Assembly: GCA_002383285.1 (NCBI GenBank)
Contig: DFXU01000035.1
Coordinates: forward strand, 51,023 to 61,844
Source of the DNA: Caryophanales bacterium UBA4100
GTDB lineage: Bacteria > Bacillota > Bacilli > Paenibacillales > UBA4045
Reading direction: 5' to 3'
Length of the DNA: 10,822 nt
Shown here: positions 1 through 7,149 of the stretch, piece by piece
Layout of the letters: each line of letters opens with the position of its first letter
Position numbering within the stretch: position 1 is the stretch's first letter
Program-made: the position numbers and the translations under genes
Notes under the pieces: model-generated
What the model was told of the DNA's origin: nothing
The model's input: only the letters and a program-made list of their open reading frames with translations
Database searches by the model: none

Positions 1-1224
1 ACCTAAGTGGACACCAAGCCAATAGGATAGAACGACGGTTATGAGCAATTGGGAACAAACCGAGACTACCATCGTAAAGCGCGTATCTCCAACCGCATTT
101 AATGCTCCACCCACTACCATATTCAGTGACTTTCCTGGTTGAAGAATAAGATTTAATCCAAGCATGGAAACGCCTAGTAGTATAATATCAGAATTGCTTG
201 AGAATAAGCCTAGCAATTGTTTGCCAAATACGAAGATGATGATCGCATTGATTATTGCCAGTACGATTGCAATCCACAAAGCACGATATGCGCTTGCATA
301 AGCTTCTTTCGTTCGTCCAGCCCCGTACAGATGAGCGATTTGAATCTGCACCGCTAGGGCAATCGAATATCCTAGCATAAAGCAGAAGGATTCCAATGTA
401 TTCAAGTAGGTTCGTGTTGCAAGCTCTTCGGCCCCAATAACAGCAATAAAGGAGAAGAGTACAAGCTGAGCAAGCATATATGCAGAGTTACTAACACCTA
501 ATGGCCAGCCGATCTTAATCACGTTCTTGAATAGCTTCACATCGAACAACTGGAGATCCCTTATACCAATCTTCTTCTCGAATGAGCTTACGAACATCAC
601 GAGTAACATAATTGTTGCTAATAATCGACTTACAACAGTAGAGATAGCTACCCCGGTAATTCCCCATTCAGGAAAACCGAATTCACCAAAGATGAAAGCA
701 TAGTTCAGGAAGACATGAACGACATTCATCACGATTGCTGTGTACATGGGGCCTCTTGTATTGCCTGTATTCCGAATTACCGTGCTAAGCGCTAGCATCA
801 ATGAAGTTAATACCATACCTGCACCGACAATAGAAATATATATTTGTGCGATAGGTAATAAGCTATCTGGCATTTGGAGCCATTGCACGATAGTTAATGG
901 CTGTGTATATAGGAATATACTCAGAATAATACCTATAATAACACTTACATTAACCGTCATAATTGCAATGGTTCTTGCGTCCTGTTCTCGCTTAGCTCCT
1001 ATCTTCTGCGCAATAAGAATTCCTGCACCGCTAGCTACAGTCATGATTAGCAGCGTCAGTGCATAGAAAATTTGGTTAGAAAAACCAACAACAGCTACTG
1101 CTTCATCTGAAATCTTACTTACCATAAGCGTATCTGCAGCACCTAACATTAACTGCAGGAACAATTCAATGAATATAGGCCAGGCTAATAACCATAGTGT
1201 AAACTTCTTGTCCTTCTCTTTCAT
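1..1224 (-). CDS. MATE family multidrug/cation efflux transporter (3' end outside window)
   Basis: This is an integral membrane antiporter of the MATE family, expected to export drugs or other organic compounds in exchange for Na+ or H+. I translated the minus-strand frame by hand. It is open from the ATG at 1224 to the window edge, 408 codons, with no internal stop. The usual family length is about 450 residues, so roughly 40 C-terminal residues lie outside. The N-terminus reads MKEKDKKFTLWLLAWPIF, followed by the MATE-like stretch QLMLGAADTLMVS, and many hydrophobic helices follow. The second half carries the family-like GGALNAVGDTRF segment. The start is supported by AGGAGG at 1232-1237, 7 nt upstream. 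The gene begins 24 nt after the TlpA-type gene and is probably cotranscribed with it. The substrate cannot be predicted from sequence. Confidence 0.9.
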   Translation of the reverse strand, partial: MKEKDKKFTLWLLAWPIFIELFLQLMLGAADTLMVSKISDEAVAVVGFSNQIFYALTLLIMTVASGAGILIAQKIGAKREQDARTIAIMTVNVSVIIGIILSIFLYTQPLTIVQWLQMPDSLLPIAQIYISIVGAGMVLTSLMLALSTVIRNTGNTRGPMYTAIVMNVVHVFLNYAFIFGEFGFPEWGITGVAISTVVSRLLATIMLLVMFVSSFEKKIGIRDLQLFDVKLFKNVIKIGWPLGVSNSAYMLAQLVLFSFIAVIGAEELATRTYLNTLESFCFMLGYSIALAVQIQIAHLYGAGRTKEAYASAYRALWIAIVLAIINAIIIFVFGKQLLGLFSSNSDIILLGVSMLGLNLILQPGKSLNMVVGGALNAVGDTRFTMVVSVCSQLLITVVLSYWLGVHLG

Positions 1225-1248
1225 CTAATATCCTCCTGGTGTAGCCAC

Positions 1249-2253
1249 TCATCGTATGCGTGATATCGATTTTACCATCGTGTCATAGTTAATAGCCCCT
1301 TGATATACCTCCTGAATGATCCCAAGTGAATCTATCATATAAGTAGTGGGATAGGCATATATGTTGTACGTTCTGGATACTTCACCGTCTAAATCCATTA
1401 CAACTGGGAAGTGCAACCCATATTCTTCAACAAAAGCCTTTACATTGCTTCGTTTACTTTCCGTATGAGTTAAGTTCACCGACAGCACGACTACTTCCTT
1501 CTCATAACCCATATAAAATTTCTCCATGTGTGGCATTTCTGCCTTACATGGAGGACACCAGGTGGCCCAAAAATTCAATATCACTTTCTTACCCTTGAAA
1601 TCAGATAATTTTATTGGCTGTTCCTCTAAATTTAATAATTCAAAGTCGGGTGCTGTATTCCCAACTTTAATTCCAACTCCATCTGTCATTTGTTGACCCG
1701 AGTCTTTAAGGTAATCGTATGCTCCCCAGAAAACAAGAACCAATACGACTATGATTGTAATCCCGTTTTTTCGCATTAATGAAGTGTAGAATAATAATAT
1801 GAGTACACAATTAATAAAAAGCATCAGAGTTAAGAATAGTAAATGATGACTATCCATTATGAATTGTAAGAGGTAATACACACTGCTGCCCGCGAGCCAA
1901 CCAAGACCGAATCCATCCAGATTCATTACGAACGTAGTGCCATCTTTCCTTGTGCGCATCCATACATATAGGATTGAGATGGCAATGGCCAACCAAATCC
2001 CCTTATGTCCACCACTATAATACAATAGAGACATCGGATATTGGATAACAGACATAGGATCGAAGAGGATCAAGCTAAGCTTCCAGGTAAAAAAACCGAG
2101 AATTAGTGCATTTAGAAATTTAACGCTCGCATCTTCTGTTACAGCTAATTGACTCATCCGATATTTCAAGACCAAATAGCCAATGACTGCAGACAATATA
2201 AAAGTGAGTAGTTGAAAATTTAACATCAACGGCCCCAGCTGTATAACATTCAA
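1249..2253 (-). CDS. Membrane-anchored TlpA/ResA-type thiol-disulfide oxidoreductase
   Basis: This 334-residue protein has two parts. Residues 1-180 hold about six hydrophobic segments (roughly 12-30, 48-65, 86-99, 110-130, 139-157, 164-180). Residues 195-334 are a thioredoxin-fold domain of the TlpA/ResA/AhpC-TSA class. The active site is WCPPC, with cysteines at 233 and 236, and the cis-proline loop YPTTYMID follows at 301-308. The catalytic domain should face outside the membrane and reduce or exchange disulfides in exported proteins, for example during cytochrome c maturation. Partners are unknown. The membrane half is longer than the single anchor of ResA. Its first residues (GPLMLNFQLL, then a G-rich helix) vaguely recall Lgt-type membrane domains, which is a weak inference. 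The gene starts at TTG and lies 72 nt after trpB. Confidence 0.88.
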   Translation of the reverse strand: MNVIQLGPLMLNFQLLTFILSAVIGYLVLKYRMSQLAVTEDASVKFLNALILGFFTWKLSLILFDPMSVIQYPMSLLYYSGGHKGIWLAIAISILYVWMRTRKDGTTFVMNLDGFGLGWLAGSSVYYLLQFIMDSHHLLFLTLMLFINCVLILLFYTSLMRKNGITIIVVLVLVFWGAYDYLKDSGQQMTDGVGIKVGNTAPDFELLNLEEQPIKLSDFKGKKVILNFWATWCPPCKAEMPHMEKFYMGYEKEVVVLSVNLTHTESKRSNVKAFVEEYGLHFPVVMDLDGEVSRTYNIYAYPTTYMIDSLGIIQEVYQGAINYDTMVKSISRIR

Positions 2254-2266
2254 GAATTCATCTCCC
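2254..2266 (-). promoter_or_regulatory. RBS deciding a TTG start for the TlpA-type gene
   Basis: GGGAG at 2262-2266 lies 8 nt upstream of the TTG at 2253-2251. The nearby ATG at 2261-2259 is out of frame and meets TGA after three codons, and the ATG at 2249-2247 is also out of frame. No in-frame ATG precedes the first membrane helix, so TTG is the best supported start. Confidence 0.65.
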
Positions 2267-2325
2267 GTTCGAAATGCTAGATACAGATGCCAACTCCAGC
2301 GCTTAAATAAAACACAAATCTAAGA

Positions 2326-3507
2326 TTATTTAAGCATTTGAAATACTTGCTCCACATCTTTATCTCCACGACCAGATAAGTTAATTATCACGATTTGATC
2401 TTTGGTCATCTGTGGTGCCAACCTTAACGCATACGCAACGGCATGGGCGCTTTCTAATGCAGGTATTATGCCTTCAGTTTTGGAGAGCACCTGGAAAGCC
2501 TCGAGTACCTCCTCATTGGTCACGGTGTAATATTCCGCTCTCTCCGATTGCTTTAGATGGCTGTGCTCAGGCCCAATGCCTGGGTAATCTAAACCAGCCG
2601 CAATCGAATACGTTTTTCTAGGATTTCCTTCCTCATCCAATAGAACTAGACATCTGAATCCATGGATGACTCCCGGAACTCCCTCTGTTAGTGTAGGAGC
2701 TTGATCCGGTTCGACTCCAATAAGACGTACACCTGATTCATCAATATAATGGGCGAAGGCGCCTATGGCATTACTGCCACCGCCAACACAGGCAATAACG
2801 ACATCGGGCAGCTTGTTCTCCTTCTCTAGGATTTGCTTCTTAGATTCTTCACTAACAATCGATTGAAAATGCTTGACCATCATTGGATATGGATGTGGTC
2901 CAACAGCGGAACCAAGTAGGTAGAACGTGTTCTTATAATTGGCAATCAAATCATTCAACGCTTCATCAACTGCATCCTTCAAGCGACCCTGTCCTTTGTC
3001 CACAGCTACTACCTTTGCTCCAAGGAGCTCCATTCGGAATACATTTAACGACTGACGCCTCGTATCCTCCGCACCCATATATCTCACACATTCCATTCCA
3101 AACATGGCACAGACCGTCGCGGTGGCAACCCCATGTTGACCCGCACCCGTTTCCGCGATCACTCGCTTAACTCCCATTCGTTTGGCAAGTAAGGCTTGTC
3201 CTAGAACGTTGTTGATTTTATGAGAGCCGGTATGATTTAAGTCCTCCCTCTTTAAGTAGATCTTAGCTCCACCAAGCTTCTCGGATAGATGTTTAGCGTA
3301 TGTAAGCGGGTTTTCACGTCCTACATATTCGCGCAAATAATAGCGGTATTCCTCATTAAACTCTGTATCATTCTTATATTTCTCAAATTGTCCTGCAAGA
3401 TAATCCAACACTTCCTGAAGCTCTGGTGGTACAAAGCTCCCTCCGAACTCACCGTAATAACCTATCTTGTTTATCGTACTCATAGGATCGCATCTCCAAT
3501 TAATCAT
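2326..3507 (-). CDS. trpB: Tryptophan synthase beta subunit-like PLP enzyme (stand-alone trpB)
   Basis: This fold-type II PLP enzyme is expected to condense indole with L-serine to give L-tryptophan. Visible TrpB signatures are the PLP lysine in HTGSHKINN (K97), ETGAGQHG with catalytic E119, the phosphate loop GGGSN (242-246), the AGLDYPGIGPEH segment with D307, and NLSGRGDKD near the C-terminus with S378. It resembles the canonical TrpB1 type of B. subtilis. Compared from memory, about 8 residues are missing after LIGVEP (around 266-273), just before GVIHG. No trpA or other trp gene is adjacent, and downstream come a thioredoxin-like and a MATE gene. The start is uncertain. ATG 3507 has GAGGG 10 nt upstream, and the in-frame ATG at 3483 has GGAG 10 nt upstream and would give MSTINKIG, closer to the usual TrpB N-terminus. 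No T-box or TRAP-like leader is visible. Confidence 0.93.
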   Translation of the reverse strand: MINWRCDPMSTINKIGYYGEFGGSFVPPELQEVLDYLAGQFEKYKNDTEFNEEYRYYLREYVGRENPLTYAKHLSEKLGGAKIYLKREDLNHTGSHKINNVLGQALLAKRMGVKRVIAETGAGQHGVATATVCAMFGMECVRYMGAEDTRRQSLNVFRMELLGAKVVAVDKGQGRLKDAVDEALNDLIANYKNTFYLLGSAVGPHPYPMMVKHFQSIVSEESKKQILEKENKLPDVVIACVGGGSNAIGAFAHYIDESGVRLIGVEPDQAPTLTEGVPGVIHGFRCLVLLDEEGNPRKTYSIAAGLDYPGIGPEHSHLKQSERAEYYTVTNEEVLEAFQVLSKTEGIIPALESAHAVAYALRLAPQMTKDQIVIINLSGRGDKDVEQVFQMLK

Positions 3508-3691
3508 TATTTGAAATCCCTCTTAGTTTACTATATTAGCAACGAGTTGTCTTATATATTACGTATCGTACATAGACATCGAACCTCTTGATATCGCGCA
3601 GTCGGCTAATTTATATACAAGGTACTCAGTGTTTAGATATGTTGATATAAGGTTAATACATCCTGTACATAAAAAACTTAAGGGGTGCTCT
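3508..3691. other. Divergent intergenic region between trpB and the surface-protein operon
   Basis: This AT-rich spacer of 184 nt separates two outward-reading units. On the plus strand it holds a promoter candidate at 3588-3617 and the RBS AGGGG at 3681-3685. On the minus strand I found TAATAT- and TATAAG-like hexamers but no matching -35 box, so no trpB promoter is assigned. I saw no T-box TGG-ACC core, no repeated GAG/TAG triplets for TRAP, and no Trp-rich leader peptide. Confidence 0.5.
3588..3617 (+). promoter_or_regulatory. Candidate sigma-A promoter for the ice-binding-like/sortase operon
   Basis: TTGATA at 3588-3593 is followed after 17 nt by TTATAT (3611-3616), or after 18 nt by TATATA (3612-3617). 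The predicted leader is about 65-70 nt before the ATG at 3692. A second pair, TTGATA 3642-3647 and TACATA 3666-3671, would start transcription inside the ribosome binding site and is less likely. Confidence 0.4.
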
Positions 3692-5155
3692 ATGAAAAAA
3701 CCATTTATCAAGTCTTCTATTCTTATGTTAGCTGTTACACTTATTCTTTCTTTCTTTACCATTCCCGCTATAGCGGCAGAAGCTGTAACAGCTCCTGATC
3801 TTGGAACCTCCAGTACATTCGGACTTATGGCTAATACGATGACAACTGTAGCAACCTCAGTTAGTGGAGATGTTGGTAGCATTACTCAGACCGTTGTTCC
3901 CGCCATCACGAATGGTGGAAACCATATTAATGACTCTGAGTACACGACTGCAAGCATTGCGCTCACTGCTGCCATAGACAGCGCAAAATCCAAACCAGTT
4001 GATATTACAGGTTCAGCAGGTGCTGATCTTGGCGGCTTAACCTTAGCACCTGGAGTCTATGATTACCCAGGTGCTGTAAATATTGGCTCGGACACAACGC
4101 TAAGTGGTGATGGGGTATACATCTTCCGAATAGCTGGAACCTTAGATACAGCCGCTAACACTAATATTGCTTTAATCGATGGTGCACAGGCTTGTAATGT
4201 ATTCTGGGTTGTGGATGGCGCTACAACGCTTGCTGCTAATACAAACTTTAAGGGAAATTTGTTGAGTCCATCCTCTGCAACTACTGTTGGCATTAATGTC
4301 AGCATTGATGGTAGAATCCTGTCACAGAACGCGGTTACATTCACAAGTCCAGGTCCTGTAGTTATCACAGTACCAACATGTTCCGCACCTGTAACACCAA
4401 TACCAGCTGTACCGTCATTACCAACCTCGCAGCAATTAGTTGTAACTTCACTGTGTAGCCAAGAGCCTAGCACTTCTCGTAATTGGCAAGTTCATAATCC
4501 GAATATGGAGCAGGTTGCCTTTGAATATAACATTGAAGGTACCACCCAGGTAGGCAATAGCACAATTAATGGGAATAGCGATCTGGTTATCAGAACGAAC
4601 ACAGAGGGTTCGAACAAGTTGAATATCTTGGTCAACAGTATTACTCAAGCTTCCTTGGTCAGCTTAGGTGAAACATGCGAATCAGTTCCGATTATCCCAG
4701 CCGTTCCCATTGTAGATAATACTCCAGACGCTGCAATAGCTTGTCCGACTACAGAACCTCAAGATGGAAAGCTTATTAGCCAGACTACTTCTCAGAGTGT
4801 ATGGTTAATGAGTAATGGTAGCTTGTTCATCAATGCTGTACTTCCAAACGAGCTAGAAGCACGAGGAACGTGGAGTTTTACGCTTGGTGGTAAAGAATAC
4901 AGTATAGTTGGTAACGAGTGTATTAGTTATACCATCACCGATGCACCTGTTGGAAAGTATCCGGCAGTTACCAAGTTTAACCCTGAAGTAGGAACGGGAA
5001 TCTTAATCGAAACAGTGACATTAACCGTACCTACAGTACCGGGCGGTCAGCTTCCTAAGACGGCTTCACCATGGTACAACTTACTTCTTCTTGGCTTTAC
5101 TTTCATTGTGATTTCTGCAGCAATCACTTGGAGGAGAATGAGGCAGTATGAATAA
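3692..5155 (+). CDS. Exported DUF3494 (ice-binding-like) protein with LPKTA cell-wall sorting signal
   Basis: The 487-residue precursor has a signal peptide at about 1-29 (MKKPFIKSS, hydrophobic core, AIAA). Residues 36-230 form a DUF3494 beta-solenoid-like domain, recognised by LGTSSTFGLMAN, SGDVGS, LAPGVYDYPGA, GDGVYIFRIAGTLDTAANT, CNVFWVVDGA and FKGNLLSPSSAT. Two modules follow, each bracketed by cysteines (C255-C329 and C351-C410) and joined by Pro/Val linkers containing PAVP. The C-terminus is a sorting signal: LPKTA at 454-458, a hydrophobic helix at about 461-479, and the tail RRMRQYE. Characterised members of the family bind ice or block its recrystallisation, but others may be adhesins, so ice binding here is inference. 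The ATG at 3692 is chosen over upstream in-frame codons because it starts the signal peptide and has AGGGG 6 nt before it. It overlaps the sortase gene by 8 nt. Confidence 0.9.
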   Translation: MKKPFIKSSILMLAVTLILSFFTIPAIAAEAVTAPDLGTSSTFGLMANTMTTVATSVSGDVGSITQTVVPAITNGGNHINDSEYTTASIALTAAIDSAKSKPVDITGSAGADLGGLTLAPGVYDYPGAVNIGSDTTLSGDGVYIFRIAGTLDTAANTNIALIDGAQACNVFWVVDGATTLAANTNFKGNLLSPSSATTVGINVSIDGRILSQNAVTFTSPGPVVITVPTCSAPVTPIPAVPSLPTSQQLVVTSLCSQEPSTSRNWQVHNPNMEQVAFEYNIEGTTQVGNSTINGNSDLVIRTNTEGSNKLNILVNSITQASLVSLGETCESVPIIPAVPIVDNTPDAAIACPTTEPQDGKLISQTTSQSVWLMSNGSLFINAVLPNELEARGTWSFTLGGKEYSIVGNECISYTITDAPVGKYPAVTKFNPEVGTGILIETVTLTVPTVPGGQLPKTASPWYNLLLLGFTFIVISAAITWRRMRQYE

Positions 5156-5819
5156 GATAAGTCTAATGCGAATAAGGCTTTCTAGAGCTAATAAACTATC
5201 CCTAGGTTTATTCATCCTAGGGGCAGGTATCATTATTTGGTCACTCGTTCAAATTCTAATACAACCTAATCTGTCTGCACCCATAGACAATAGAGCTAAC
5301 TCCAACAAGCTCCCTACTCTAGTTATTAAAGAAGCTGAGCAGTTAAATGCCGAGCCCGTTCAAATAAATAGCTTATCCAGTATTCAAAGTCAGGATATCA
5401 TTCTTTATCCTATTCGACCTGAAGTTGGAGATAAGATTGGCAGCTTAATCATTCCTGCATTAGAGCAGGAAATTCCAATCATTCATGGTGTTGGTGAGGA
5501 TGAATTAGAGAAGGGTATCGGGCACTTTGCCCAGAGTGTATTACCCGGCGAGAACGATAACTCTGTTCTATCTGGTCATCGCGACACGGTCTTCAGAGAC
5601 CTAAGTAAGCTTCAGATAGGTGATCAACTCATCGTTCGGACATCAGCTGGTTCGTTCACCTATGAGATTAACAACACGCAAATTGTTGATAAAGACGATC
5701 AAACCATCATTACACCTACGGATGATGCAGTCTTGACTGTAACTACTTGTTATCCATTCAATTATGTTGGTGCTGCCCCAGATCGATATATTCTTAGTGC
5801 AAATTTAGTTGAAAGTTAA
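5148..5819 (+). CDS. Class D-like sortase, probable anchoring enzyme for the upstream protein
   Basis: This 223-residue membrane-bound transpeptidase should cleave the sorting motif between Thr and Ala and join the substrate to cell-wall peptide. A basic N-terminus (MRIRLSRANK) precedes one membrane helix at about 18-38, and the catalytic domain covers about 90-223. The catalytic set is visible: H144 in LSGHRDT, C201 in TVTTCYPF, and R213 in APDRYI. Length and motifs fit the class D type found in Bacillus and relatives, where LPNTA-like motifs are known substrates, so the LPKTA next door fits. The start overlaps the end of the surface-protein gene by 8 nt (ATGAATAA), which suggests translational coupling. 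A GAGG lies 4 nt before the ATG, and a stronger GGAGGA about 12 nt before. The class assignment rests on motifs alone. Confidence 0.9.
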   Translation: MNKISLMRIRLSRANKLSLGLFILGAGIIIWSLVQILIQPNLSAPIDNRANSNKLPTLVIKEAEQLNAEPVQINSLSSIQSQDIILYPIRPEVGDKIGSLIIPALEQEIPIIHGVGEDELEKGIGHFAQSVLPGENDNSVLSGHRDTVFRDLSKLQIGDQLIVRTSAGSFTYEINNTQIVDKDDQTIITPTDDAVLTVTTCYPFNYVGAAPDRYILSANLVES

Positions 5820-5834
5820 TTGAAAGTGCTATAT

Positions 5835-5876
5835 AAAGAACCCGCTAAGAATAATAATTATTCTAGCGGGTTCTTT
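5835..5876. terminator. Bidirectional stem-loop terminator
   Basis: The arms AAAGAACCCGCTA and TAGCGGGTTCTTT pair perfectly (13 bp). After a one-base bulge the stem continues with GAATAA/TTATTC around a TAA loop. It lies 15 nt after the sortase stop and 4 nt after the stop of the convergent glycosidase gene, so it can serve both. The T-rich tails are short on both strands. Confidence 0.85.
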
Positions 5877-5880
5877 CATG

Positions 5881-7149
5881 CTAATTTAAGCTTACAATCC
5901 TTTCTATTTGTTTACCGTCTTTCAAATAAATGATCGCCTTCCATTCCTTATCCTGATCCGTAATTAAGGCAGCTTGCTGAATCCACGTTGTTTCGTTATT
6001 AATCATGAACGGTTCGTTAAAAGCTATGTCCACTAATTTACCATTCCGATAAAATTCAACCAGATTAATCGTTTCAGGATACATGCTAGCTAGTCTAATC
6101 CAACGCTTCTGATCGATTGTCATGTGGGGCTCAAAGCCTTGAAGATAGTACATTTCATCCTCATTAACAGGTGGCAGCACGATACCTATCCCCTCCGCCA
6201 TTCTTCTGGCGAAGAAGAAATCCTCGCCAGTTGTAATACCCCAATCGGCTGGAGGCTCTTGCTTGGTCAAGTTATTATAATATCCCCATGAGCTTCTGGT
6301 ACGAAAAGCAACCTCCAGCATGCCAATGCAAGGTGAATCTTCATTACAAAGAATCGGCTTATTTAGTCCCCACGCTCTTACCTTTTTCACCATATTGTAA
6401 TATTCCTGCCTTGTGCAGTTATTCGCATGAATGAATATGACATCACTGGCTCTTGCAACCTCTTCATTAATTGCACCACCAGATAAGCTGGAACCAACTA
6501 GCATGCCACCTGAACATTCCCTAGCCCAATCAATCAGATAGGACATGCCTTGGTGGGAGCTAATGATAGGATAATGAAGGAATGTACTGATTTCGTATTC
6601 GTTCGCTACCTCTATGATGATATTCTTATAGCCACTATCTCTTAGTATATGACAAGCGGTCTTAACTGCATTGCGAACAGCTTTCCCATCCTTTAGCCTC
6701 TTGATTTGAGCTTGATAGAATAAGCTTACAATAATGACCATACCCAGGTCATCGGCTGCTTTAATTAATCGTAGCAGCCTAGCTTGATATGCAGGATCAA
6801 ATTCACAACCATCCTCACTGTATGGATTATTATTGATTGAACTCCAATCACTCACGGTAAATACGGGTCCTCCACCCTGCAACCCAAGTGTAATTGCACG
6901 TAACCCATGCGCATACCATTCAGGTAAAGCAGCAATTAATTCATCTGTATGCTGTTCCGCATCGAATACCGCTCGGCCAAATCTGGCAAATCGTTCAGGC
7001 TCAGCTTTATCGTCAAAGATTCCTTGAATAAATCTTGCATTCATAAGCAGTCCATGTGCTTCTTCATTGCTACTTGAGATTTCCGAATAGGTCAATTTCC
7101 CATTGATTATAAAGCCTTCTCCTTGAGTAGCTACATTAGTTTTTCCCAT
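5881..7149 (-). CDS. Uncharacterised clan GH-A-like TIM-barrel glycoside hydrolase, cytoplasmic
   Basis: The 422-residue protein has no signal peptide, so it should act in the cytoplasm. Residues about 35-325 look like a TIM barrel: MNARFIQGIFDD, then AITLGLQGGGPVF, VIIVSLFYQAQ, IIIEVANEYE, DVIFIHANN, ILCNEDSPC and SWGYY. N183-E184 fits the clan GH-A acid/base after strand 4, and E270 in ILCNED fits the nucleophile after strand 7. A small beta-rich domain follows at about 355-420. The pattern resembles a family of unstudied putative glycosidases and not a well-known GH5 or GH10 enzyme. The substrate is unknown, but neighbours suggest xylan or glucuronoxylan fragments. In-frame TGA upstream excludes a longer start at ATG 7149. 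The nearest SD, AAGGTG at 7162-7167, is 12 nt away, which is long. A GntR-type operator lies upstream. Confidence 0.75.
   Translation of the reverse strand: MGKTNVATQGEGFIINGKLTYSEISSSNEEAHGLLMNARFIQGIFDDKAEPERFARFGRAVFDAEQHTDELIAALPEWYAHGLRAITLGLQGGGPVFTVSDWSSINNNPYSEDGCEFDPAYQARLLRLIKAADDLGMVIIVSLFYQAQIKRLKDGKAVRNAVKTACHILRDSGYKNIIIEVANEYEISTFLHYPIISSHQGMSYLIDWARECSGGMLVGSSLSGGAINEEVARASDVIFIHANNCTRQEYYNMVKKVRAWGLNKPILCNEDSPCIGMLEVAFRTRSSWGYYNNLTKQEPPADWGITTGEDFFFARRMAEGIGIVLPPVNEDEMYYLQGFEPHMTIDQKRWIRLASMYPETINLVEFYRNGKLVDIAFNEPFMINNETTWIQQAALITDQDKEWKAIIYLKDGKQIERIVSLN

Noticed and set aside
740..1066. Plus-strand 108-codon open frame inside the MATE region
   Set aside because: The opposite frame encodes a continuous MATE transporter across the whole stretch, so this is a shadow.
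3508..3660. T-box, TRAP site or Trp-rich leader upstream of trpB
   Set aside because: I found no specifier/antiterminator core, no series of GAG/TAG triplets and no run of Trp codons in the 150 nt before the gene.
3642..3671. Second promoter TTGATA / TACATA before the surface-protein gene
   Set aside because: Its start site would fall at about 3678, at the RBS, leaving almost no leader.
3629..3691. A longer N-terminus for the ice-binding-like protein from a GTG at 3629
   Set aside because: The ATG at 3692 has an RBS and begins a normal signal peptide. The 21 extra residues are unlike an export signal.
3559..3882. A minus-strand open frame across the trpB/surface-protein intergenic region
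   Set aside because: It overlaps the signal-peptide region of the real gene on the other strand and shows no domain, and its start is inside that gene.
4063..4473. A 136-codon open frame antisense to the DUF3494 gene
   Set aside because: It lies entirely opposite a convincing gene, has no RBS-supported start and no recognisable domain; it is a by-product of the codon pattern of the real gene.
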